This document shows positions 46,171 to 54,335 of a DNA stretch of 64,000 nucleotides, piece after piece. The notes beneath the pieces are model-generated. The model was not told the origin of the DNA, searched no databases, and was given only the letters and a program-made list of their open reading frames with translations. Within the stretch, counting starts at the first letter, position 1, and each line of letters starts with the position of its first letter. The DNA lies in contig FN649730.1 in the NCBI GenBank assembly GCA_000310025.1, positions 778,860 through 842,859 on the forward strand, in the 5' to 3' direction. A program made the translations under genes and the position numbers. This DNA is from Ectocarpus siliculosus (lineage: Eukaryota > Sar > Phaeophyceae > Ectocarpales > Ectocarpaceae).

Positions 46171-46508
46171 CACATGCTAAGGGCGAGAGATATTTGCCTC
46201 CGGGTTACTCCTTTGTCTCCCGCTCAACCTGGGACCGCCGTTTCGCCGATGCTCCTCTACCTGTGGGTGCGTTCTTCTGGTACAAGGCTCAAGATGAACT
46301 CTGGTGGCTGGGCAAGATTTCTGGACCGACAGCGCGGGCCGACCACTACATCGTCCGCTTCCTCGACGACCCCGGATCGGTCAAGATCGCCCTCTCCGTT
46401 GTTCGTTACTCTACCCTCGGATCTGCCGTCTGCGGTTCGTGGTGCCTTCAAGTTCACGGCGGTAGCGCCCTCATGAAAGGACTTCTTCGCAATGTCGACA
46501 TGTCGTGA
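46050..46508 (+). CDS. Tudor/chromo-like C-terminal domain of the retroelement
   Basis: A frame of 152 codons overlapping the previous one in another frame. LPVGAFFWYKAQDELWWLGK, then YIVRFLDDPGSVKIALS, gives alternating strands with an aromatic cage-like WYK..WW pattern of an SH3/Tudor- or chromo-type barrel. Ty3 elements of the chromovirus type carry a chromodomain here that directs integration to modified chromatin; a similar role is inferred. The fold call rests on pattern only. Confidence 0.5.
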   Translation: MDLQHSRSQILRYWTGTPDQHRQTNRRYSAMRIGAAARELTHAKGERYLPPGYSFVSRSTWDRRFADAPLPVGAFFWYKAQDELWWLGKISGPTARADHYIVRFLDDPGSVKIALSVVRYSTLGSAVCGSWCLQVHGGSALMKGLLRNVDMS

Positions 46509-47421
46509 AACGTGGAGACGGAGCATTCGCCGCCAAATGATTCGGCACGCGCCGAGTAGCAAGCGTGTGTGTCTTGGGATCTGCCTGTGTGATGTGTGTG
46601 TTCTATCCCAGATGGGATGCGGACTTGAGGTCGCCCTTGATCTCGTCCGGTCCTCTCATTTGCAAGTACGTGTAGGCTGTTGTTGCCTCTGGATAGCGCA
46701 GTGTTAGGCCTCGTCTTGGCATTTCGACCCCTTTTTTCCCGTCATTCTGGCGATCGGTTTGTTTCTGCCTGGTACGTCGTCTTGTCCTTCGAGTCCTTTT
46801 GCGTTTCTGCTTCTTTCGCCGTTCGCGTGGTTGAGCTTGATTTTCGTCTCCCTGCGGCGGTTTGATTTCGTCGGACCTTATGTTGGGTCATGGCCCCCTG
46901 GTTTCGCTGTCGAAACGATTGGTTTCTTACCTTTTTGGCTACGTCGTGCTATGGCGTCATTAGGTTTTCTTTGTGGTTAGTAAGCTTATTCGGGCTAGCC
47001 GTGAGTATTTTCGTCGCTTTTAGTCGTTTGGGCGACACCGACGGCTTCGTGTTTTGTATCGTTTTGTCGATACATTTGGTTATCGCCGTTCCGACGGTGT
47101 TTTTCCAGCGTTTTCTTCCTTTCTTTGGGTTCCGACCTGTTATGGTATTTGTAGCGTTGACGATTTCTTTTGTCGTGTCTATTGTCCCCCTGTTTCATTC
47201 CTAGCCCCGTCTTTTCCTTCTCTCTCTATCGTTCTTTTTGGTTGGGTCAAACAATGGTCTTGCGAGTCATCGTGTGAGAGGTGTGGGAGGGTGATTCTTG
47301 GTATTTTGGAGCTCCACATCATCCGTCCTCGATCCTTTCATTTTTTGGGATTCGACAATTTTTTGTCAACTTCCTAGGTTTCAAGTATCTGCGTATGAGA
47401 ACCTCCAGGGTGGGCTACTAG

Positions 47422-47686
47422 TGTTATGGGATTTGAATGTAGACAGTGCCAACGGTATTGCGGAGTAATTCCCAGAGGAAATGCGGGAGATGTAACTCCC
47501 GATGGAAGGATAAAACAGAGGACAGGACCTTTGTGGCCCCTTTTAGAGGGAGCATGTCCTCCCCCTCTGTGCTCAGTCTACCTTTGAGAGAAAGGCAACA
47601 GCAAGCACTGCTGTTCCAAGAGATTAATAAACAAGTGAGTCTTCATCAGGGTCTTCAGGGATCGCTACGCGTGTGATCCCACAACA
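47422..47686 (+). mobile_element. Copia-like long terminal repeat (solo or 3' LTR)
   Basis: About 265 bp starting TGTTATGGGAT and ending ATCCCACAACA, an 11-bp imperfect inverted terminal repeat with TG..CA ends. It contains an AATAAA at about 47626 and a promoter/terminator-like U3-R-U5 layout. Immediately upstream, CCAGGGTGGGCTACTAG resembles a copia polypurine tract, so part of the internal 3' end may be kept. No matching second copy is in the window, and the flanks do not show a 5-bp target duplication. Confidence 0.65.
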
Positions 47687-49744
47687 CTTGCTGCTTGCTG
47701 ACCCTTCCTTGCTGTTTGGTGCAGGAGGACCACACATACACACACACATTGATGGCTGCTGCTAAAAGGGGCTACAAAGAAAGGTCTAGGATTTGGTGTG
47801 GTCATATTCACCTCTCTCTCTTTGTACAAGTAAGTATGGGTTTTATAATGTTACACTTAAGCCTATACATTATGGAAAATATAGGCTTTAATTTATTAGT
47901 ATAACGATTCTAAGTCCTATACTATAAACAAACGCCTTGACCAAACAGTTTTTTTTTTTTTTTGTCTTCACTTCAAATCAGCGCTTACAGCACTGAGTAC
48001 TAGTGCCGTTTACTCCAACCCGTGGTCACACAGAAGAACCCTCTCTACCCTCCCCTCCTACGGTACTTTGCCTTCGATTTTTAATGCGAGAAGAGTTCAG
48101 CATTCTCTTCCCTCTTTGTACACACGAACTATTTAGCGCGATCCACTAGGCCAGGAGCGGAAGCGAGAGAGAAGAACTCACTTCGCAAGAAAAGCTCGCT
48201 TGCGCCGGGATTCGAACCCCTGACCTGACCTCTAGAAGGTTTCGAGAATACCAACTAAGACCACCGGGGCGACCGGCATAAATAATAAAATAACGCCTGA
48301 AAATGGAGGGGGGGGTGCATCACGTCGTTGAATCCACGTGCCCTCTTTCTTGCGGACCTGGTAGGACACTGCACCACACAGTCTAGCAGTCTTTCCTTCT
48401 GCCTTGCCTCTACCCAGTAGCTGTACCTGTGTTGTGGCGCACTAGATATTGATCTCTGAAGTGTGTCACCACTGGCAACGCTCCTTACATCACTCTTCCC
48501 GGAATACCCTCCACGTCGTCACAGGAGTGCACTGCTGTCGGAAACTCGCCAAGTCAAGTCGATCTTGTAGTCTAGACCTCACCAGCTGAGAACGCGAGGG
48601 GTCTCGGGAGACCAACACGTCCATCCACAATCAAGCCGACGACTACACACGACACGAAAGAGGTAAGCATACATAGGCGAGTCGAGTGCTGTAGCAACAT
48701 TATCGATGCCAGCAGGAGCTAAAGTTGACAGTGTGTCCTACGCTCAAACGCTGGAGATGATGCCGAGATGCGGGGAATCTCGGCTTGTTCTAGAAAAATC
48801 GGTAAGAAGAAGGTGTAGTCTAAGGTCCGGCCCCCTCGTGCATCCCTCCGTCTAACCATTAAGAGTCTATAGCGAAGCGGCGTCAAAATTTATGTTGATT
48901 TCTACCGTTCCACAGCCCCTTGTGGTTCACCCAAGAGTCACCTTGTTGTCCGGCACTCCCGTGCAATTGCATTAAACTATTCAACAGCGAATGGTGCAGA
49001 ACACGAACTGGTGTTGAACTTGGGAGTTTTTAAATTTCATGGTGTAGTCTACGTAGACGTCTACTGGACTGCTGTTGTTGCATACCACTACTTGTGTAGA
49101 TTGTACACGAGCTTTGTGCATATGACAGTCGTACGCCAACCGCTCATCGCTGGTACAGCAGTAGTATGACGATTCTCTGGTATTTATTTCGTTTCTCTTG
49201 TCTGCCTCCTGCAGCGTTGCTTGCCCTCAAACAGTAGTACTACAATATTATCTTGTAGTTCGCATCACGACACGTAACGGCCATCCATCTCTTTTCCCTC
49301 GTACACCGTGAAGCCGAGTTTCTTTCGCGAAGTAATAAAATAAAACAAAGAATCACGTGCGGTAAATATTACTTTCCGCTTGTTGTTGGGGCATATGATG
49401 TGAACAACAAGCAGAACTCTTCGTGTGATTTTGTCAAGTTTCAACTGCCGCAGTTGTTAAAACTCGCCAACATTACAGGTCCATCCATCCCCCAAGTATG
49501 TGGTATGGTGTTTTCGCGTGTGTTTCCTCAGTGGTTCACACTACTTGTGTGACACTTACAGGGCAGTGCACTCCTCCCAGCGAGCCACTGAGAAACAAGG
49601 CGTCGATTCTTCCTCACAATCAATGCAAACGTCCATGCCCGTACTTGTTCGCCCCCGTCCCCCGCTGTGGTCCCTTCGCTCGTCCACAGTCGTATCCGAC
49701 ATCATCTAGGTCGCACCGCACGTGAAGTCGAGTGGACGAGAGCC
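47687..49744. other. Non-coding stretch before the Hikeshi gene
   Basis: No protein gene is recognisable. It holds a T17 run near 47950, the tRNA-like sequence at 48202-48270, a palindromic CTACGTAGACGTCTAC at about 49049-49064, and otherwise unstructured sequence that should include the Hikeshi promoter. Confidence 0.45.
48202..48270 (-). tRNA. tRNA-like sequence with A and B boxes (degenerate)
   Basis: On the minus strand GCCCCGG can pair with CCGGCGC (6 of 7). TGGTCTTAGTTGG fits an A box, GGTTCGAATCC is a perfect B box, and a TTTT run follows at about 48192. The T-stem and anticodon stem pair poorly, and the loop TTCTAGA would give an unlikely CTA anticodon. It is therefore probably a tRNA pseudogene or the head of a SINE rather than a working tRNA. 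Confidence 0.45.
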
Positions 49745-52700
49745 ATGTCGGTTGCTCCAGCCGTGCCTTTCGGAATAATTGTGCCTGGCCGGCCAGTGAT
49801 CCCAGAGTTCAGGTCTGTAATGACGGTGTCGCAGTGAACAGTTTTTTGAAGATTCCACTGCGCTGTGCGCAAGGGTTCCTAAGTACGAAGAAGTACGTCA
49901 GAGTGGGCCAACCAGACTTGAAACCGCCAACACCTTGAGGCCCTCGAAACTGTGAACCCCTCTACGTTTCTAAAAACGAGTGCATTCTTCTGCGCCGGGA
50001 ATGATGTCAATGCTGCTTGGAAACATGTGTACGATAATTCGTCCCCGAGTGAAATACAGAGACGCGTTTTTTGTGTACAGATAGCGCCCGCGCTTAAGAA
50101 CAACCTCTTGTTGAGCATGAAGTTCTTAGTTTCCAAGTTCTGAAGTACGGGTGCTATGCATAAGTATTGTAAATAGTGCGATTCAGTATGCCCCCCCCTT
50201 CGTAGCTGTACTGGGTCAAAGGAAGTGGGTAGAAAAGGGGGGAAGTGACATCGATGGGATAGATAGACTAGGCAAGACAATTTCGAGGCACCTTTGGCGA
50301 CCTTGGAGGGAACGATTGGCCATCGGTGGTCAGTCCTGTGGGAGCAATGCTCCGTCCTCTCGAGGACGCGTAGTCCGTGGTCTAACCGCAAAGACATGCA
50401 AAACACAAGGGTACGCCCCCCCCCCCCCCCCCCTTCGATGGTTGGGCGCATCNNNNNNNNNNNNNNNNNNNNNNNNNTCCAGCACCCCCGACATGCTCAT
50501 CGTCACCAACCCAAACGCCTTCCTCTGTTTTTGTCTCGTTGGCAGGGCGATAGATTCATCCAAGTGCGTGACTGAAATAGTCACCCCCCGAGAGGTAAGG
50601 AGTCTTAGCCCTGTCTGACACAGGTGTCCGTTGCGTCGAGGCACGTTTCCGCTAAACGAACCCGCGACACCTATCTGCTCGCGAGCGACAGTTTCTGCTG
50701 TCTATTTAGCAAATCTGCAAACAGCAAGCGAGTTGAATTGGTCCTGTGTTCTTAACTGCGGGATCGCACGGATTAGGAAACTGTGCGCGGAGAGAGAGAG
50801 GGACAGACAGACAGACAGACAGACAGACAGAAGAGAAAGGGAGGAAAAGAGACAGAGGGAAGAGAGAGAGACAGAGAGAAGATAGGGTAAAGGGCGAGAG
50901 AGAGAGAGAGACAGAGAGAAGACAAGGGGAGAGAGAGACAGGGAGAGAGAGAGTCGTCCTTCGGGGTACACGCTGACACCTTTTCAACTCTAGCCCCTCG
51001 CTAGGTGTTGACTACTTGCAATGCCACGACGCCTTACGTGCTCTCTTCCCCAGGTAGACGAGTTGGTGTTCTTCCTGCTGCCAACCTCTCCCGTCCCGCC
51101 GGGGCAAACCGCCGTGCTCTACTTCAGCGTGCCTACCGCTACCACTGGAGCCTTCGAGCATTGGTAAGTAACGTACCGTTCTCAGCGTGCCCGCCTCTCT
51201 CATTAGAGCCTTTGAGCATTGGTAAGTAAGCTGCGGTTTTCAGCGTGCCTACCTCTACCACTGGAGCCCTCGGCATTGGTGAAGTATCTTCGAGCATTTG
51301 GTAAGTAGCCCACCGTTGGTTGCGCCCAACCATCCATGCCTTCGACCCCGGGTGGTCGACCCCCCTCGCTGTGCCATGCTGTTACCGCGTTTAGACGATT
51401 ATCTGGTTCTGTTTGTAGTGTTTTTTTTTTTCGTTCTAGAAAGGTGTTCCCCCCTTCGGGTAGTTGACTCGTGACCACGGGAGGTGTCTGCGTCAGTTGG
51501 ACAGCAGTACGGATTGTACTATAACGTACTCAGCGGAGACAGGAACGGTGTTTAATTTGAAAACAACAACAACAAACGAATTTACACTTGTGGTACCTGG
51601 CCGTCGACAACACCAGTATTTATCCGATCCCTCCAACCAACCCCAACATCCTCCTCCCCCGACGACAGGGAGGTGCTGGGAGCGCTAGCGGCGAGCAAGC
51701 CGTCAGGCGTGTTTCGAACCGGGTGGCCTACCAACGAGCAGATGCAGTCGTGTGGGGTAGTTCAGCTGGGTGTTTCCATCGAGTCGGCGGTAAGCCTGTC
51801 GTCAGCCTACAGTGATGTTGCTCAAGAATCCCGATGCAGTTGGCCCTCCATGAGTTTTGACCGTGGATCCCAAAAACATTTTAAGTAAGGCATCTTCTTA
51901 ACGCTCATGACCAGACGCTTGAGACTAGACACTCGAGGAAAAACAAAAAATGCCACCCACGCCCAGCCTCGATCTCCGCACTGTAACAGGCAACGATTCG
52001 GCCACAGTTTGGCGCAGCCTATGTGGGTTTGGTGATTGCCTTTTGCCTACCACACGGATGCAGGGTGATTGCCTTTTGCCTACAGCATGAATGCAGCCAC
52101 GCCGTAGCGGGGGTGAACGCAGCAGAGGAGGGGCCAAGCCGAACCCGGAGTCAGTCGTTGCGAGAGATCGGTTGTTGTTCGCTTCGGCGGTGCAGAACCT
52201 CGCGAAATAGAGCGTGCTTGCGAATGATTCCGCGGGCAGGACGGGCGTCAAACGACCACCTAACGGTCTTCTTGTTAACCCTGTTGCCCGCAGGATTTCT
52301 CTATCACTTTGCAGAACCAACGGCTTTTTTGTTACGCAACCTACCTTCCTTCATGGGGACCCCACATCGTCGATCTACATGTAGCCTTATTTAAGGGCCG
52401 TGCACTAGATAGCAGTAATTTTTTTTTAGCTTTGATTCCATGGGGAAGGTGACCAATAATTTCCTGTTCTAGATTTGTGCAAGAGATAGGTGTTTATTTG
52501 GTTTTGGTTGTGGGTTTACGATTGAATATGCTCGGCCGTTGTTTGTTCATTTGTGATTTTTTTTTGTTTTCGGCAAAGACTGCGTACAACGGACGAATGC
52601 CAGATAGTGGCAGACCAACGCAATGAACAGACCCCGGACCGCAACGTTGTAACACACAAACCCCAGAAAATCATGCGACAAACCGAAAATTTCGCCGAGT

Positions 52701-54111
52701 TGCCAACCCCCCAACCGCGTGCTAATTTTCTTCTGCTGCTTCCCGGATAGGACACCGCCACCAACTTGGGGCTATGTGCTGGAGGCGTACAGGACCGAAA
52801 GAATTTCGCGCTCAAGATAGCCAAAGACCTGTTCCAAGTACGTACTGTAGTACGTGGGCAACGTATTTCTGGCGGGCACCACTTTTGTACATGGCAAATC
52901 CAAGACTGGTCGGGTCTCGTACCGTTACATTTGTTTTATTAAACCGTCACCTTTGATTGTTTGGGTTTCCGACCGGGGGCATTTTGCGGTGCGTTCCCGC
53001 CTGTGCGTTCGTTCCTGAGAGAAGGCTCGGTGAGGGTTGTTTGTGCTTGCAGCTCGGCGCGCGCATCGATTCCCCGAGGCTCCGCTCTTCTTATTCTAGT
53101 TCTTACGAAGAGTCCATGAATCAATCTCTATCCACAGATTTATAGATAATGAAAGAGTCCAGGAAAGTCGTACGGGGCTCCTCCGCCGTGTGTGGTGCCT
53201 GAACCGATGGCTAAAACGAGCGGTTTGCGTTTCTGTCTTTCTTGTGGTGCGGTTTTGTCCGTCCACGCTCGTCGTGCAGTTCATGTCATCGTTCAGCCAG
53301 AGCACCCAGGCCGGTCCAGAGCTGATGGTGGTCCCTACCAACGTCTTGGATAGGTGAGGAACTACTGCTGCTGTGCACTCAGAAGAGCAAGGAACCGTCG
53401 AGAGAAAAACACCTGTGCAAGTTGATTGCAACTCCAGCATGCTGCGGGTTCGTCGGAATGCAGTTTCTTGAGTGGACCCGTTCCTTCTCCGTGGACCGTA
53501 GATACCCACTGCAAATATTTTCAAAAGCGAACACGTTGTTGTTGTGCTCGGTGTTGGAGATTTTTTCGATGTCGTTACTAGGGATCGTTGTCTGCATTGA
53601 CTTGCTGGAGAGGGTGGTACTGCGGTAAAGAAAGCCCCTTGCACGTCACCTATTATTATTGTCGAATTGATGAGCTTATCGTCCGGAGATGGGTTGCATG
53701 GCCCAGCCCTACCTTTTGTTTTCAAGGGCTTCCGCTGCCTCCGATTGAATCATCACTCGTCGCGCACAGCTGTTAGTTGCTGTAGCGCCCGCGTTTGAGA
53801 AGCACCAGTTTGGGGTCGAGGCTCAATTTCATACTTCATCGCCACTCACTGCTGTCGAGCAAGAGCTTGATATAACAGAGGTTAGCCTTGGATCCACCGC
53901 TGAGCTGTATTTCTTAACCCATTCTCTCGTTTTTCGTGAAAATTTGAACCTCTGCTTCCTGCAAATGTAGCGAAATGCTTCTTAGCTGCGGGCCCCCTTT
54001 CTTCTGTCTGTCTGTACTGTGTGTTTCCGCCCTCGTTCCCCTCGAAGGTGGATACTACGTTTCGAGAGCAAGTACAACCGAGACCCGAACTTCATGTTGA
54101 AAGACCAATAG
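49745..54111 (+). CDS. HIKESHI: Hikeshi/OPI10 family protein, seven exons, complete
   Basis: Hikeshi carries Hsp70 into the nucleus under heat stress by binding FG nucleoporins and Hsp70. The exons are 49745-49812, 50546-50594, 51054-51163, 51669-51789, 52793-52837, 53280-53353 and 54048-54111; every junction is in phase, giving 176 aa (human protein 197). Family landmarks in order are PFGIIVPGRPVIPEF (N-terminal strand, human FGCLVAGR), VDELVFFLLPTSPVPPG, VLYFSV, HWEVLGALAASKPSGVF (human WQLLGFVTNGKPSAIF), VQLGVSIES, then the C-terminal helix FMSSFSQSTQ, MVVPTNVLDRW and KYNRDPNFMLKDQ-stop. The start ATG at 49745 fits the family N-terminus with a seven-residue extension. Intron 1 contains a 25-N gap and an inverted SINE-like repeat; intron 2 has a GA/ACAG microsatellite; intron 3 begins with tandem copies of the donor region. 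Confidence 0.93.
50082..50160. mobile_element. Short MITE-like element of the AGCGCCCGC family
   Basis: The ends TAGCGCCCGCGCTTAAGAAC and, inverted, TAGCACCCGTACTTCAGAAC enclose about 40 bp. It has the same ends as 54119-54335. It lies in Hikeshi intron 1. Confidence 0.6.
50233..50433 (-). repeat. Dispersed SINE-like repeat, copy 3 (inverted)
   Basis: Reverse complement of the 1641-1831 and 25943-26140 family, with the G-run now a C-run at 50416-50433 next to the assembly gap. It lies in Hikeshi intron 1. Confidence 0.75.
50453..50477. other. Assembly gap (25 N)
   Basis: Twenty-five unresolved bases directly after a long C-run. They fall in intron 1 of the Hikeshi gene; exon phases on both sides agree, so no exon appears to be lost. 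Confidence 0.95.
50793..50957. repeat. GA / GACA microsatellite
   Basis: About 165 bp of AGAG and ACAG units, including an (ACAG)6-7 core at about 50804-50830, in Hikeshi intron 2. Strongly purine on the plus strand. Confidence 0.9.
51125..51310 (+). repeat. Tandem duplication of an exon end and its splice donor
   Basis: CAGCGTGCC..GAGC..TT(T/C)GAGCATTGGTAAG units start at 51125, 51183 and 51241 (period 58 bp). The first contains the true end of Hikeshi exon 3. The later units carry further GTAAGT donors at 51222 and 51301. Confidence 0.85.
52030..52096 (+). repeat. Two-copy tandem repeat
   Basis: GGTGATTGCCTTTTGCCTAC followed by a CA(C/T)G(G/A)ATGCAG end occurs twice in tandem (unit about 34 bp) in Hikeshi intron 4. 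Confidence 0.8.
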
Positions 54112-54118
54112 CTAATCA

Positions 54119-54335
54119 ATACAGCTAGTGCCCGCACTTGAGAACCTGGAGCTAGTTTGGTCGAGGATGGGGTTCTCAGTTATAGGGTTAGGCTTCGAAT
54201 GCCTGCTATGATATAGGTTTTAGTGTAGTAGGGGTTCTTAACCGGCCTCACAAATTTAAATGGTGCTCGTGATCCTTTGTCTTTTTATGTTAGTCGAGCA
54301 TGAAGGGCCAATACTCAAGTGCGGGCGCTAGCTGT
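54119..54335. mobile_element. MITE-like element with ACAGCTAGTGCCCGCACTTG ends
   Basis: The left end TACAGCTAGTGCCCGCACTT and right end, inverted, TACAGCTAGCGCCCGCACTT match over more than 20 bp with one change, enclosing about 170 bp without coding capacity. It starts eight bases after the Hikeshi stop codon, so it probably forms part of the 3' untranslated region. A partial third copy lies at about 53774-53815. Confidence 0.8.

Larger units (their letters stand above)
37197..47370 (+). mobile_element. Decayed Ty3/gypsy-type retrotransposon carrying a NADAR domain
   Basis: Domain order on the plus strand is Gag zinc knuckle, NADAR, retropepsin, reverse transcriptase, RNase H, integrase zinc-binding and core, GPF-like post-integrase segment and a Tudor/chromo-like domain. 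RT-RH before integrase is the Ty3/gypsy (Metaviridae) order. Decay is evident: a stop in the protease, several frame changes, deletions around the RNase H end, and an inverted integrase segment at 45130-45533. A leader segment is duplicated (37197-37310 and 38222-38335). I could not find matching long terminal repeats, so both outer borders are approximate. The sequence differs from the flanking gene by long open stretches and few introns. Confidence 0.85.

Noticed and set aside
36026-47421. A pair of LTRs flanking the Ty3 element
   Set aside because: I compared the T-rich 47.0-47.4 kb stretch and the 46.5-47 kb stretch with 36-38 kb and saw no convincing repeat; the borders stay open.
53774-53883. 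Extra Hikeshi exon (FEKHQFGVEAQFHTSS..ELDITE)
   Set aside because: The neighbouring exons 53280-53353 and 54048-54111 already join in phase with family sequence, and this stretch begins with the terminus of a foldback element.
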